A stretch of 64,000 nucleotides of DNA from Holzapfeliella floricola DSM 23037 = JCM 16512 (GTDB lineage: Bacteria > Bacillota > Bacilli > Lactobacillales > Lactobacillaceae), in the NCBI RefSeq assembly GCF_001436605.1, contig NZ_AYZL01000020.1:372001-436000 (forward strand), written 5' to 3'. A model generated the notes under the pieces. It did no database searches and was not told the origin of the DNA. It worked only from the letters and a program-made list of their open reading frames with translations. A program made the translations under genes and the position numbers. Shown in pieces: positions 8,328 through 17,533 of this stretch; positions within the stretch are counted from its first letter, which is position 1, and every line of letters starts with the position of its first letter.

Positions 8328-9140
8328 ATGTTCAAATTACTACACACTTTTATTGCTGTATATGAAACGTTGTCATTTTCAAAAGCAGCTGAACAACTTT
8401 TTTCTTCTCAACCTAGCCTCTCATTGCACATTAAACAGCTAGAAGAAAGATTGAATACACAATTATTCATTAGAAATGGTAAAGCTAAACTTGAGCCAAC
8501 ACCTAATGCCACCAGACTATATCAAAGCACCACAAAAATTCTGAAAGAATGGCAAACTATTCAAACCGATATTAGTGATAATCCCAAAAAATATGATTTA
8601 TTATTCGCGTGTTCGCAAACTAGCGCGCATACTTTCGTCCCCCAATTGCTATCTCAATTACCTCCTGCTATTTATAACGAGTATAATTTAGCAGCTGAAG
8701 TACATAATTCTAAAGAAATTTTAGATGATGTATTAAATCATCGCTTGGCTTTTGGTATCGTTGAAAAACCTGTTCATCACAATTTAATTATTACTGAAAA
8801 AATAAAAACAGATCAATTAGTATTAGCCGGTAATCTCAAATCTGATACATGGTTGCTCAGAGAAGAAGGTTCTGGCGTTTATCACTACACTAAAAAGTAT
8901 CTGAATAGTCATAACATTGTACCTAAAAATAGTATTATTATTAAAAATAATCAGTTAATCGTGGATCTTTTGAAGCAAGGAGTTGGTAAATCGATTGTAA
9001 GCTTAGATGCAATTGATGACACCATTAAATTTCAAGACCTAGGGGTTCCATTTTTTAGACACTTTTACCTCATTTATCAAAAGTTTGAAACCCATCCTTC
9101 GATCACAAACTTTATCGACAAAATAAAAAAAGCTATCTGA
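8328..9140 (+). CDS. LysR-family regulator, likely controlling the adjacent yeiH
   Basis: This 270-residue LysR-type regulator, slightly short for the family (usually 290-310), has a clear N-terminal helix-turn-helix (ETLSFSKAAEQLFSSQPSLSLHIKQLE, about residues 14-40). The effector domain is more diverged. Being divergent from a YeiH-type membrane protein, it resembles the YeiE/CysL branch and probably regulates that gene. The gene's last codons overlap the glnA terminator hairpin on the opposite strand. The effector molecule is unknown. Confidence 0.82.
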   Translation: MFKLLHTFIAVYETLSFSKAAEQLFSSQPSLSLHIKQLEERLNTQLFIRNGKAKLEPTPNATRLYQSTTKILKEWQTIQTDISDNPKKYDLLFACSQTSAHTFVPQLLSQLPPAIYNEYNLAAEVHNSKEILDDVLNHRLAFGIVEKPVHHNLIITEKIKTDQLVLAGNLKSDTWLLREEGSGVYHYTKKYLNSHNIVPKNSIIIKNNQLIVDLLKQGVGKSIVSLDAIDDTIKFQDLGVPFFRHFYLIYQKFETHPSITNFIDKIKKAI

Positions 9141-9153
9141 ATTATTCAGACAG
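9124..9153 (-). terminator. glnA terminator overlapping the LysR 3' end
   Basis: On the minus strand an 11-bp stem, AGCTGTCTGAA with TTCAGATAGCT, is followed by six Us. The single irregular pair is a G-U wobble on this strand but an A-C mismatch on the other, so it is oriented to stop glnA. It includes the last LysR codons. Confidence 0.78.
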
Positions 9154-9162
9154 CTTCTACTT

Positions 9163-10500
9163 TTAATATAGTTCCATGTATTGTTCTCTTTCCCATTCAG
9201 AAACGGTTTGACGGTACGCTGACCATTCAAGTTTCTTAGAATCTATAAAGCTTTGTGTTAAGTGTTCGCCTAATGCTTCCTTGATAACAGCATCTTCTGC
9301 GAATTCATCAACCGCTTCATTCAATGTTCCTGGAAGATCAGTAATATTGTTTTCACGACGTTCTTCATCTGTCATGTGGTAAATGTTACGATCAACAGAT
9401 TCTACTGGTAATTCTTTAGTTTCAAGTCCTTCAAGACCCGCTGATAAGATTCCTGCAATAGCTAAGTATGGGTTAGCTGCTGGATCAACACTTCTTAATT
9501 CAAGACGAGTTCCTAGTCCACGTGATTGTGGAACACGGATAAGAGGTGAACGGTTTGTACCTGACCAAGCAATGTACACAGGTGCTTCAAACCCTGGCAC
9601 TAGACGCTTATATGAGTTAACCGTTGGGTTGTTCAACGCTGTCAATGCTTTTGCATGATTCAAGATACCTGATAAGAAGTACATGGCTTCTTTAGATAGT
9701 TGGTTATCTGTATTTTTATCAAAGAATACATTATCACCATCTTTGAATAGTGACATATTAATATGCATCCCTGATCCATTAATTCCTTGTAGAGGTTTTG
9801 GCATGAATGTTGCATGTAACCCGTGTTTTCGTGCAACAGTCTTCACTACTAATTTAAAAGTTTGTATTTTGTCGGCTGCTTCAAGTGCATCCGCATATTT
9901 AAAGTCGATTTCATGCTGACCAGGTGCTACTTCGTGATGGCTAGCTTCAATTTCAAAATTCATTTTTTCAAGTTCTAAAACAATATCACGACGTGTGTTT
10001 TCACCTAAATCAACTGGAGCTAAATCAAAATATCCACCTTGGTCATTTAAATCAAGTGATGGTTTGTTGTTTTCATTTAGTCTAAATAAGAAGAATTCGG
10101 GTTCAGGTCCAATATTGAATGCTGAATAACCTTGGTCTTGCATTTGTTTTAAAACACGACGAAGATTGTAACGAGGATCTCCTTTAAATGGTGTGCCATC
10201 TGGCATATAAACATCACAGATTAATCGTGCTACTTTGCCATGTTCTACTTCCCAAGGGAAAATCAACCAGGTTGATAAATCTGGATGTAGTAACATGTCA
10301 CTTTCTTCAATTCTTACAAATCCGTCAATTGAAGAACCGTCAAAAGCAGCTTCATTATTCAAGACTTTTTCTAGTTGACTTGCTGGAACTTCAACATTCT
10401 TGATAGCACCATTAATATCTGTAAACATTAATCTTAAAAATTTAACATTTTCTTGTTCAACAATTTCTCTAATCTCTTGCTTTGTATATGCCTTTGACAT
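9163..10500 (-). CDS. glnA: Glutamine synthetase, type I
   Basis: The enzyme makes glutamine from glutamate, ammonia and ATP and works as a cytosolic dodecamer. The 445-residue length is that of the feedback-inhibited GSI-alpha class of Firmicutes. Signature stretches include [54 protein letters not shown] (in part), and [15 protein letters not shown]. It is the second gene of a glnR-glnA operon, with about 40 bases between and no separate promoter visible. In this class glutamine-bound GlnA also acts as a corepressor partner of GlnR, so the operator upstream of glnR should control both genes. Confidence 0.97.
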   Translation of the reverse strand: MSKAYTKQEIREIVEQENVKFLRLMFTDINGAIKNVEVPASQLEKVLNNEAAFDGSSIDGFVRIEESDMLLHPDLSTWLIFPWEVEHGKVARLICDVYMPDGTPFKGDPRYNLRRVLKQMQDQGYSAFNIGPEPEFFLFRLNENNKPSLDLNDQGGYFDLAPVDLGENTRRDIVLELEKMNFEIEASHHEVAPGQHEIDFKYADALEAADKIQTFKLVVKTVARKHGLHATFMPKPLQGINGSGMHINMSLFKDGDNVFFDKNTDNQLSKEAMYFLSGILNHAKALTALNNPTVNSYKRLVPGFEAPVYIAWSGTNRSPLIRVPQSRGLGTRLELRSVDPAANPYLAIAGILSAGLEGLETKELPVESVDRNIYHMTDEERRENNITDLPGTLNEAVDEFAEDAVIKEALGEHLTQSFIDSKKLEWSAYRQTVSEWEREQYMELY

Positions 10501-10539
10501 TCTTTTTCCTCCGTCGTAACTATCCTTTAACTTATAAAT

Positions 10540-10884
10540 TTAGTAGTGCTGATTGGATGAACCAAAAGGACTATTGTTCATCATTTCATCAAATAATAAA
10601 CGTCTAGCTTGTTTATCGTTAACAGCTTTTTTCTGGCGTTTTTGACTATCAAAGTACGCCCTGATGTCTTCAATATTGAATCCATCACTTAAATGCTGCT
10701 TTATGATTAATAAAATATCAACTTGATTTAATGAATATAATCGCTGTTTCCCTTTTGTACGATAAACATTGATTAACTTTTGATCTTCATAATAGCGAAT
10801 TTGACGAGCAGTCAAACCCGTCAATTCCATCACAATCGAAATTTTTAATAACGGCTGTGATTTTCTTTGTTTTATCTCATCCAT
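10540..10884 (-). CDS. glnR: MerR-family nitrogen regulator GlnR
   Basis: This 114-residue MerR-type repressor of nitrogen genes carries an N-terminal helix-turn-helix around residues 15-60 (VMELTGLTARQIRYYEDQKLI, then RLYSLNQVDIL). The start is set at 10884, where TGAGGT lies 6 bases upstream; the longer frame back to 10923 has no ribosome site. Its own promoter carries a perfect GlnR box, implying autorepression when glutamine is plentiful. The C-terminal tail is the part that in GlnR senses feedback-inhibited glutamine synthetase; here it is short and ends SSNQHY. Confidence 0.93.
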   Translation of the reverse strand: MDEIKQRKSQPLLKISIVMELTGLTARQIRYYEDQKLINVYRTKGKQRLYSLNQVDILLIIKQHLSDGFNIEDIRAYFDSQKRQKKAVNDKQARRLLFDEMMNNSPFGSSNQHY

Positions 10885-10910
10885 TTTTAATACCTCATCA
10901 ACACACCAAT

Positions 10911-10939
10911 AGAATAACAGCACTTTTTATAATTCACAA
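10911..10939 (-). promoter_or_regulatory. glnRA promoter
   Basis: On the minus strand TTGTGA (10939-10934) and TATTCT (10916-10911) are 17 bases apart, immediately downstream of the GlnR box. Confidence 0.6.
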
Positions 10940-10946
10940 CCTCTGA

Positions 10947-10963
10947 TGTTAGGTTTTCTAACA
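10947..10963. promoter_or_regulatory. GlnR operator (GlnR box)
   Basis: TGTTA-N7-TAACA (TGTTA 10947-10951, TAACA 10959-10963) is an exact match to the known GlnR/TnrA consensus. It sits just upstream of the glnR -35 and directly abuts the miaA stop codon. Confidence 0.85.
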
Positions 10964-11887
10964 CTATTTTTTCAACCAGTTTGAAATATCTTTCAAAATA
11001 CTATTATACTGGCTATCTTTGGTCACTGGATCAATCCAATGCATGGGTAATTTATTTCTAAAGTAAGTTAATTGGCGTTTTGCATAGCGTCTTGAACTTT
11101 GCTTTAACTGCTCAATGGCTTTTTCATATGTTACATTGTTATCGAAGTAAGCAAAAAATTCTTTATAACCTATAGCTTGTTTAGCTTGATAAATTCGATT
11201 TTGATTTTGATAGATTAGTTTTGCTTCATCAAGTAATCCTTCTGTCATCATATAATCAACTCTTTGATTGATTCTTTGATATAAAACTTCTCTATCAGTG
11301 TTTAAACCCAACAATAAAGCATCATATTTAACAGAGAGACTTTCTTGTTGCTTTGAAAACAATTGTCCTGTTACTTTAATTACGGTTAGCGCCCTAATCA
11401 CTCGTCTATGATTTTCTTTAGGGATTTTCTCAGCTGCAGCTTTGTCTTTTTCAGACAACAGTTGCCAAAGATAGACTTCACCTTTTTCCTCAAGCATGTT
11501 TTGATAGTTTTCTTCAATGTTGAAATAGTTCTCGTCTTTTTCTGCCCCCAATTTAAAATCGTGTATCAATGTATTTAAATAAAAGCCTGTACCCCCTACA
11601 ATAATTGGCAACTTACCTCGTGAAGTAATTTCAGAAATCTTTTGATCAGCTTTTTCAACGAATTCTTTAACAGAAAACTCATCATAAATACTTTGCGTAT
11701 TAATCAAATGATGAGTTGCTTGTTTTTGTTCTTGTAATGACGGTTTAGCTGTCGCAATGGAGACTTCACGATAAACTTGCATTGAGTCTCCTGATATTAT
11801 TTCTCCGTTAAACTTTTGCGCCAGTTCGATTCCAAATGCTGTTTTCCCGACAGCAGTTGGCCCTGCTACAATTAATATTTTTTTCAA
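10964..11887 (-). CDS. miaA: tRNA dimethylallyltransferase MiaA
   Basis: MiaA adds a dimethylallyl group to N6 of A37 in tRNAs that read codons starting with U. The 307-residue protein starts with the P-loop GPTAVGKTAFG (about residues 8-18) and the GDSMQVYR substrate motif. It continues with ATHHLINTQSI, IIVGGTGFYLNTL and the tRNA-contacting KRQLTYFRN near the end. It lies upstream of glnR in the same direction, the order common in Firmicutes (miaA, sometimes hfq, then glnR). The glnR operator follows its stop codon directly, and no terminator is visible there. Confidence 0.96.
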   Translation of the reverse strand: MKKILIVAGPTAVGKTAFGIELAQKFNGEIISGDSMQVYREVSIATAKPSLQEQKQATHHLINTQSIYDEFSVKEFVEKADQKISEITSRGKLPIIVGGTGFYLNTLIHDFKLGAEKDENYFNIEENYQNMLEEKGEVYLWQLLSEKDKAAAEKIPKENHRRVIRALTVIKVTGQLFSKQQESLSVKYDALLLGLNTDREVLYQRINQRVDYMMTEGLLDEAKLIYQNQNRIYQAKQAIGYKEFFAYFDNNVTYEKAIEQLKQSSRRYAKRQLTYFRNKLPMHWIDPVTKDSQYNSILKDISNWLKK

Positions 11888-11962
11888 ATTAGACAGTCCT
11901 TTATTAATATATTTCTAAAACTATGATAAAATCGGTTTAACAATTCAAAGGAGGAATTTCAG

Positions 11963-12148
11963 ATGGCTAAAAAATTTTTAGGTGGCGTTTTAACTGGTAC
12001 TGCTCTTACTGTAGCATCTCTTGCAGGTGCTGCATTCACATTCAAGAAAAAAGTTGTAGAACCAGAAGAACAAGAAGTTGCACGTATTGAAGAAAACCGC
12101 CGTCGCGCAATTCGTAAGAGTTTATCCGCACATCGTCGTGCAAAATAA
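11963..12148 (+). CDS. DUF3042 family small protein
   Basis: This 61-residue protein opens with a short Lys patch, then a small-residue membrane-like helix (about residues 6-26, GGVLTGTALTVASLAGAAFTF). A charged tail rich in Glu, Arg and Lys follows. It fits DUF3042, a small family of Lactobacillales with no known function. The start has a strong AAAGGAGG site (11949-11956). It stands alone on the plus strand between miaA and the glcK operon, ending at a bidirectional terminator. A membrane or membrane-edge location is inferred from the helix. Confidence 0.8.
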   Translation: MAKKFLGGVLTGTALTVASLAGAAFTFKKKVVEPEEQEVARIEENRRRAIRKSLSAHRRAK

Positions 12149-12160
12149 ATATAACTAAAT

Positions 12161-12191
12161 AAAAAAGCTTGGTTAATAACCAAGCTTTTTT
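12161..12191. terminator. Bidirectional terminator, DUF3042 gene / rhodanese gene
   Basis: A perfect 14-bp stem (12161-12174 with 12178-12191) has a 3-base loop and A6/T6 ends. It serves both convergent genes. Confidence 0.92.
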
Positions 12192-12193
12192 AT

Positions 12194-12592
12194 TTAGTAA
12201 CTTTTTGGAGAAGACTTTGTTTTGCCTTCCCAGTCTCGATAACCTTTTTTCAACCATTTAACATTCTTAAATCCTTTTTTGCTAACAAGATATCTTGCTG
12301 CACGTACACAAATGCTTTGGCCATCTGCATATAAGTAAACAGGCAAGTCGGGTCTCATTTCAGCAAAAGACATTTTAAGTTGTGTATAAGGTATACTACG
12401 AGCTCCTAAAATATGAGATTGATCGAACGCATCTGTTCCACGTAAGTCAATAATCTGTGCTTTGCGCATAGTGTTTTGAAAATCTTCATTAGACAATGCA
12501 CCCGCTAATTTTTTACTGTAAAAACGAATGTATAACCAATTAAACAAGATTGCCAACACAATAATTGCTAAAACAACGTATAAAACTAACAT
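12194..12592 (-). CDS. Rhodanese-like domain protein with N-terminal membrane anchor
   Basis: This 132-residue protein has one N-terminal transmembrane segment (about residues 2-22) and one rhodanese domain (about 35-125). The active-site Cys is in the loop DGQSICVRAARYL, and IIDLRGTDAFDQSHILGARSIP is the usual rhodanese start. It resembles YqhL of Bacillus, near the same glcK neighbourhood. It may transfer sulfur or carry a persulfide at the membrane; the acceptor is unknown. It is last in the glpG-yqgQ-glcK operon, 22 bases after glcK. Confidence 0.85.
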   Translation of the reverse strand: MLVLYVVLAIIVLAILFNWLYIRFYSKKLAGALSNEDFQNTMRKAQIIDLRGTDAFDQSHILGARSIPYTQLKMSFAEMRPDLPVYLYADGQSICVRAARYLVSKKGFKNVKWLKKGYRDWEGKTKSSPKSY

Positions 12593-12614
12593 GTCGAAAT
12601 CCCCTTATGCTTTT

Positions 12615-13571
12615 TTATTGAACAATTAGTGAAGCAGCACCGATAACGCCAGCTTCATTTCCTAGTGAGGCTAAGCGTAATTTGGTTGAAGTTCTAACGC
12701 TTGGGAATGCTGATTCTTCAAATGCTTCAGTTGTTTTGTTTAGCAATAAGTCACCTGCAGCAGAAACCCCACCACCGATAACAACAAAATCAGGGTTTAG
12801 TGTGTTGGAAATATTAGCGAGTGCGTATCCTAAATAATCACAGATACGGTTGATAACACGTACAGCCAATGGATCATCTTTCTTAGCTAAATCAAACACA
12901 ATTTTTGCACTGATTTCTTCACCAGCATCCAGTAGGCGTTTTAGTGATGAGTTACCAGCATATTCTTCTGCTAAATCTCTAGCCACACGTACAATACCAG
13001 TTGCACTAGCAACTGTTTCTAAACAACCATTGTTTCCACAAGTACATCTGTATCCATGGCGTTCAACGATAATATGACCAATTTCACCTGCAGCACCAGC
13101 AGCACCATGAACGATTTGATCGTTAACGATAATTCCACCACCAACACCTGTTCCAAGAGTCGCAAAGGCAACGTTAGAGGCATTATCACCGGCACCTTTC
13201 CATTTTTCACCAAGAGCTGCTACATTAGCATCGTTATCGATGAAAACAGGAATTCCTGTACCTTCTTCAATATCACGTCTAGGGAACACTGGTTTACGCC
13301 AATTTAAGTTGTAAGCGCCAACAACAGAACCATCCTTTTGATTAACACTACCAGGAGATCCCATTCCAATTCCAGCAAATTGTTCTGGTTTCATGTGATA
13401 AAGATTCAAATGGTGGTTGATAGATTTGATAATATCAGGAATGATGTGTGAACCATCATCTAAAATATTTGTATCTTCTGCCCAACGTTGTTGAATCTCT
13501 CCATTGTTAGTTAAAATAGCGAACTTAATTGTGGTGCCTCCTAAGTCGACACCAATTAATTTTTTATCCAC
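12615..13571 (-). CDS. glcK: Glucokinase, ROK family
   Basis: The enzyme phosphorylates glucose with ATP. This ROK-family kinase has the phosphate-binding IGVDLGGTTIKFA near the start, the zinc-site Cys cluster CTCGNNGCLE at about residue 175, and DNDANVAALGE. I place the start at a GTG (13571-13569) overlapping the yqgQ stop, because AAAGGAAG lies just upstream and this gives 318 residues, the usual length. An in-frame ATG at 13607 would put 12 charged extra residues inside yqgQ. The order glpG-yqgQ-glcK is conserved from Bacillus. Confidence 0.92.
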   Translation of the reverse strand: MDKKLIGVDLGGTTIKFAILTNNGEIQQRWAEDTNILDDGSHIIPDIIKSINHHLNLYHMKPEQFAGIGMGSPGSVNQKDGSVVGAYNLNWRKPVFPRRDIEEGTGIPVFIDNDANVAALGEKWKGAGDNASNVAFATLGTGVGGGIIVNDQIVHGAAGAAGEIGHIIVERHGYRCTCGNNGCLETVASATGIVRVARDLAEEYAGNSSLKRLLDAGEEISAKIVFDLAKKDDPLAVRVINRICDYLGYALANISNTLNPDFVVIGGGVSAAGDLLLNKTTEAFEESAFPSVRTSTKLRLASLGNEAGVIGAASLIVQ

Positions 13572-13776
13572 GTTGTTCTTCCTTTCTCTTTTCAATTTCA
13601 TATTCATGCTGTAATACTACTTTTGCGGAAATAAATTCCTTTTGGGTAATCAGGCCAGAATGATAAATATTATCTAGCTCCAGTGCCATCAACTCAATAT
13701 CCCACTTACGCTTACCAACATAAACATAAATATTGAACCGCTTTAATAATTGTTGAACGTCATACAATTGTTTCAT
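13564..13776 (-). CDS. yqgQ: YqgQ family (DUF910) small protein
   Basis: This 70-residue protein of the YqgQ/DUF910 family is predicted to form a small helical bundle and to bind nucleic acid, with no firm role. The start at 13776 shares its A with the glpG stop codon (TAATG). A longer reading frame upstream is only glpG read in another frame. The end overlaps the glcK start, so translation of glpG, yqgQ and glcK is probably coupled. The family is named from the motif region YDVQQLLKRFN and the tail of Glu/Lys/Arg. Confidence 0.88.
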   Translation of the reverse strand: MKQLYDVQQLLKRFNIYVYVGKRKWDIELMALELDNIYHSGLITQKEFISAKVVLQHEYEIEKRKEEQRG

Positions 13777-14483
13777 TAGTACGAAACCTGCATTCCTATT
13801 CCAATTAAAATTAATGTCAAGATTATAGTAGCAAAAATCGCAACTATTCGCCATCTTGTAGCATATAATTTTTGATTTTTTTGACCACCGAATATTATAC
13901 CAAATAATACACCAAATAATAAGCCTCCAAAATGCCCTTGAATGTTAATATCTGAAATAAATAAATCGAGCACTAAATTCAAAATAGCTAAGGCTAAAAA
14001 TTGTTGCTTAATAGCCATCATAGCGGGTGTTTGATTATCCCACACTAAAACGAGAATCACACCAAACAATCCAAATAAGCTAGTGCTTGCACCTGCAGAA
14101 ACCGTTAAGTCCGAACCAAAGGCTAAAGACATTAAATTTCCGCCAATTCCTGATAGTAAAAAAACACTCAAATACTTTATTTTTCCTAAAGTAGGTTCTA
14201 AAAATTGACTGACATAGTAAATCATAACAGCGTTGGAGATAAAATGTAGTAAATTTATATGAATAAACTGAGCGGTGATTAGTCGCCACCATTGATTAAA
14301 CATGATAACCAATGGATTAAATAACGAACCAAAGTTCAATAATGTTCCTGAATCTATCGCACTATCAAACAAGGCTAGTCGACGACTACTTAGACATTCA
14401 AACAAAAATACTAATGCCATTACACCTAATAAGGTATAAGTAACAACCATGTCTGAAGTAATAAAACGTTTAATTTTTTGCAA
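13776..14483 (-). CDS. glpG: Rhomboid family intramembrane serine protease
   Basis: This 235-residue rhomboid (YqgP/GluP/GlpG type) cleaves substrates within the membrane. The catalytic Ser is about residue 133 in AGASTSLFGLFG and the His about residue 184 in IQGHFGGLLFG. The loop-1 region WWRLITAQFIHINLLH and the Asn in HFISN are also present. Six or seven hydrophobic segments are visible. It lacks the long N-terminal cytosolic domain of Bacillus YqgP. It is first in the glcK operon, 16 bases after the cyclo-ligase gene. Confidence 0.92.
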   Translation of the reverse strand: MQKIKRFITSDMVVTYTLLGVMALVFLFECLSSRRLALFDSAIDSGTLLNFGSLFNPLVIMFNQWWRLITAQFIHINLLHFISNAVMIYYVSQFLEPTLGKIKYLSVFLLSGIGGNLMSLAFGSDLTVSAGASTSLFGLFGVILVLVWDNQTPAMMAIKQQFLALAILNLVLDLFISDINIQGHFGGLLFGVLFGIIFGGQKNQKLYATRWRIVAIFATIILTLILIGIGMQVSY

Positions 14484-14499
14484 TTACTAGACTCCTTTA

Positions 14500-15048
14500 C
14501 TATTCACCAGGAATAATTAACTCGTCAATTGGAACATCCATCATAGAAACCGGCCACTCTGCTTTTTCAAATATCATCGGCGTTAGCGCTAAAGTTACGG
14601 TTTTACTTTGATATTGATTTAGGAAACGATCAAAATAACCACCACCAAAACCAACACGATAGCGGTGAGTTTTGCTAATTGCTAGCGCCGGTACCACAAT
14701 TAAATCTAACTGATTTTTAACTGGTGACTCTTTTTTAGGTTCTAATACACCAAATTTAGACTGATGTAACCCATCACCTGAATTATAAGCAATAAAATCC
14801 ATCTGCTTTTTTGGTCGTACTTTAGCTAAATAAACCGATTTCCCCATTTCAAGCAACGCCTCAATCAAAGGAAGCGTGTCTACTTCAAACATGTCTCCGA
14901 TAGTCAACCCAATAGTCTCAGCTATTTTAACCTTTGGATGCGAAGTAAACTGGTGAAATAAGCTGATTTCTTCTCGTTGCTTTTGAGTGGTTTTAGAAAA
15001 TTCTTGTAATCTCTTAAACTGTACTTTTCTGAGCTCGGTCTTATCCAT
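14500..15048 (-). CDS. 5-formyltetrahydrofolate cyclo-ligase
   Basis: The enzyme uses ATP to turn 5-formyl-THF into 5,10-methenyl-THF in one-carbon metabolism. The 182-residue protein has the family motif GFGGGYFDRFL at about residues 133-143, the ATP/phosphate loop, and the N-terminal basic stretch KTELRKVQFKRL. Equivalent to YqgN, which neighbours yqgP-yqgQ-glcK in Bacillus, supporting the assignment. Probably the first gene of that operon here, downstream of rpmG and its terminator. Confidence 0.92.
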   Translation of the reverse strand: MDKTELRKVQFKRLQEFSKTTQKQREEISLFHQFTSHPKVKIAETIGLTIGDMFEVDTLPLIEALLEMGKSVYLAKVRPKKQMDFIAYNSGDGLHQSKFGVLEPKKESPVKNQLDLIVVPALAISKTHRYRVGFGGGYFDRFLNQYQSKTVTLALTPMIFEKAEWPVSMMDVPIDELIIPGE

Positions 15049-15067
15049 AATAGAAATCCTTTTATAT

Positions 15068-15100
15068 ATTAAAAAAACAACAGGTTAGCCCTGCTGTTTT
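15068..15100 (-). terminator. Terminator after rpmG
   Basis: On the minus strand AACAGCAGG and CCTGTTGTT pair (with G-U wobbles) around a five-base loop, followed by a run of seven Us. Confidence 0.8.
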
Positions 15101-15102
15101 CA

Positions 15103-15252
15103 TTATTTTGTTTCACGATGAAGTGTGACATGTCTCTCACGAGGGCAGTACTTCTTTAATTCTAAACGTTGTGGGTGGTTACGTTTATTTTTCTTTGTTA
15201 AGTAAAGACGTTCGTGACAAGATGTACACTCTAAGTTAATATTTACGTTCAT
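15103..15252 (-). CDS. rpmG: 50S ribosomal protein L33
   Basis: Translating the minus strand from the ATG at 15250-15252 gives 49 residues that start [18 protein letters not shown] and end TLHRETK, the L33 signature. An AGGGGGTG site lies 9 bases upstream. The first zinc-type pair, CTSC, is kept. The second pair is reduced to one Cys in YCPRERH, so zinc binding is doubtful, as in the C-minus forms of L33. It is followed by its own terminator and lies downstream of the PBP gene, a common order in lactobacilli. Confidence 0.95.
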   Translation of the reverse strand: MNVNINLECTSCHERLYLTKKNKRNHPQRLELKKYCPRERHVTLHRETK

Positions 15253-15326
15253 GCGTATGACACCCCCTAAATTCTCTATGATGCATTTAACTCGTATATA
15301 ATAACATTTTTTTTTTGATTTTTCTA

Positions 15327-17429
15327 CTATTTTTGTGGATTCAATTTAAAGTAATTTGTAAACATCTCGTGTGCTACGTCTAAATTGTAGTGTCCCTGGG
15401 AATTAACATCTAAGTCAGGAAAAACAACAGATATCGCAATTTGGGGATCATCTGCAGGTGCATACCCTACAAAACTCGATGTTGTCGTTTCAGGTGCGTT
15501 AGGATTTCCTGGGTTATCAGGATCATAATAAAAAGTCTGTGCAGTCCCTGTTTTACCAGCAACAGCAGGCTGAATATCAGCAAGTGTATGAGCTGTCCCC
15601 CAAGCATTATGCCCATGAACCACTTGAGAAAACCCTTCTTTAACTACCTGTAATTGTTCTGATGTGAAATCAATTTTGTTCAACACTTCTGGGGAATTGG
15701 TGTGCTGCGTCATAAAGGATTTATTGTCGTCAGTTGTTTGTCCAATAGATTTAACAAGATAAGGTTTCATACGATAGCCACCATTTGCAATTGTCGAAAC
15801 ATACTGAGCTAATTGCATCACAGTATACCCATCATAGTTACCAAAAGAAAGCGCCAGTGCAGATCCTGATAACAAATTACCTTTTGTATCAAATGACCGC
15901 CCTGGGTAACCGGCAACTTCACTAGGTAAATCAATTCCTGTCTTAACACCTAGTCCAAATTGAGAATAAATATTACGCATTTGCACAAAAGCATCTTGCG
16001 GCATTGTTATGTAATCATTAGCAACATACCCCGCTTTTAACCACCTTAGCGTCAGTTGCATCATGTAAATATTAGAAGAAACTTCTAACGCTGTTTGTGC
16101 ATTTAATGCTGAGAAAGTCCCTAGCGGATAAACCGATTTCATAACCGGAGTTCCTCTTAAATAAATAGCCTCTTCAGGTAGAGTATTGGATTGAGGGGTT
16201 ACCGCACCGTTCATCAATCCTCCAAGAACAGTTGCACCCTTAATAACAGACCCCATTGTGAAGGCGTGATTAATGGTTCCCAAAGCATCACTATAGGTTT
16301 CGCCAGTTTTAGGGTTTCGCCCAATGCCAGCAATTCCAAGTATGGCACCCGTTTTAGGATTAGTTGCCACAGCATAAGCTCCTGCAGAATATTTTGTTAC
16401 ACCATCAGCTTGAGCTTTTTGATAATACTTATTCAAGCTATCTGAAATCATCTGTTGATACTGTAAGTCTAAAGTAAAAGTCAGACTGCTTCCTTTTGAT
16501 CCAGGATAAACTGTGTTGATTTCCTCAATAGTATTATCTGAAGATGAAATATTCACTTGATTAAGTGCTTTAGTTCCTCTTAAAATCGGCTCATATTGAC
16601 GCTCTAAATAACTAGTTCCAACACGATCGTTTCTCAAATATCCTTGAGTTAAGTAGTATTGCAACCGGTCACTTGGTAGTCCTGCTTGTTCACTAGAAAC
16701 CCGTCCAATAACACTTTGAACAGAGTCACCATTTGGATAAACTCTTGTCCAGTCAGTACCAATATTGACTCCCGGTAATTCTGATAAATGTTCAGCAACT
16801 AGTGCCACTTCTTTATCGGTTAAATTATTATTTTTTACATAAACTGTCGAAAGCATTGAAGCAGCACTTATCTTGCGTAGCATAATAGATGCTGACTTTT
16901 GCTTGTCAGTGACTTGTGGTTTTTGACCAATATAATATTTCACAGCATTAGCATAGATTTGTGTGCTTGATAATTTTGTGGCATCTGTCTGCTCTTTAGG
17001 CATCTTAGCTAACAAATCACTATAATTCCTTGTATCACTTAAATAGTAAGTTGCTAAGTCTTGACTAGTTGCACTGTCACCGTCTAAAGAGATATACTGA
17101 CTAAGGTCGTCACTTATTTCTTTCATCCCTTTCGTGGTTAAATTCATCCCACGAGTATAAGTGATGGCATTTTTTGATTCATTTCCAACCAATACACGTC
17201 CTTTTGAATCATACATGATTCCTCTGGGAACATTAGCTTGAACAAGGTTGCGGTCTGATGTATCGACTTCAGCACGAAACCGGCTTCCATAATTCAATTG
17301 CAAATGACCTGATTGGATAATAAGTAACGCAAATAAAATAAAAATAACGCCCAAAAGAATATTCATTCTTGTAGGGATTGAAGAGGTGCTTTTTTTTGTT
17401 GAATTTTTTAACTTTTTTAAATATTTCAC
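15327..17429 (-). CDS. Class B penicillin-binding protein (PBP2b-like transpeptidase)
   Basis: This 700-residue class B PBP cross-links peptidoglycan during elongation or division. It has a short basic cytosolic tail, one membrane anchor (about residues 22-42), a dimerisation/pedestal domain, and a C-terminal transpeptidase domain. The active-site motifs are SVIK (394-397), SSN (451-453) and KTGTA (626-630). The sequence [18 protein letters not shown] is the conserved N-terminal PBP-dimer motif. The size and neighbourhood with rpmG resemble pneumococcal and lactobacillar PBP2b, which acts with RodA in elongation. I do not see PASTA repeats, so it is not the PBP2x type. Confidence 0.92.
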   Translation of the reverse strand: MKYLKKLKNSTKKSTSSIPTRMNILLGVIFILFALLIIQSGHLQLNYGSRFRAEVDTSDRNLVQANVPRGIMYDSKGRVLVGNESKNAITYTRGMNLTTKGMKEISDDLSQYISLDGDSATSQDLATYYLSDTRNYSDLLAKMPKEQTDATKLSSTQIYANAVKYYIGQKPQVTDKQKSASIMLRKISAASMLSTVYVKNNNLTDKEVALVAEHLSELPGVNIGTDWTRVYPNGDSVQSVIGRVSSEQAGLPSDRLQYYLTQGYLRNDRVGTSYLERQYEPILRGTKALNQVNISSSDNTIEEINTVYPGSKGSSLTFTLDLQYQQMISDSLNKYYQKAQADGVTKYSAGAYAVATNPKTGAILGIAGIGRNPKTGETYSDALGTINHAFTMGSVIKGATVLGGLMNGAVTPQSNTLPEEAIYLRGTPVMKSVYPLGTFSALNAQTALEVSSNIYMMQLTLRWLKAGYVANDYITMPQDAFVQMRNIYSQFGLGVKTGIDLPSEVAGYPGRSFDTKGNLLSGSALALSFGNYDGYTVMQLAQYVSTIANGGYRMKPYLVKSIGQTTDDNKSFMTQHTNSPEVLNKIDFTSEQLQVVKEGFSQVVHGHNAWGTAHTLADIQPAVAGKTGTAQTFYYDPDNPGNPNAPETTTSSFVGYAPADDPQIAISVVFPDLDVNSQGHYNLDVAHEMFTNYFKLNPQK

Positions 17430-17533
17430 GACAATTCATTCCTTAATATAATAAAATTATTTTAACAAAATTTGGAGTGGATTACTATTCAGTACAAATG
17501 TATTGAAAATTTTTTAAACAATGGATGGAGATT

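Noticed and set aside
9383-9919. Two plus-strand frames inside glnA
   Set aside because: Antisense shadows of glutamine synthetase, a common artefact of its codon pattern.
11959-12257. Two minus-strand frames overlapping the DUF3042 and rhodanese genes
   Set aside because: They read through the terminator hairpin or run antisense to DUF3042; the other frames have ribosome sites and family matches.
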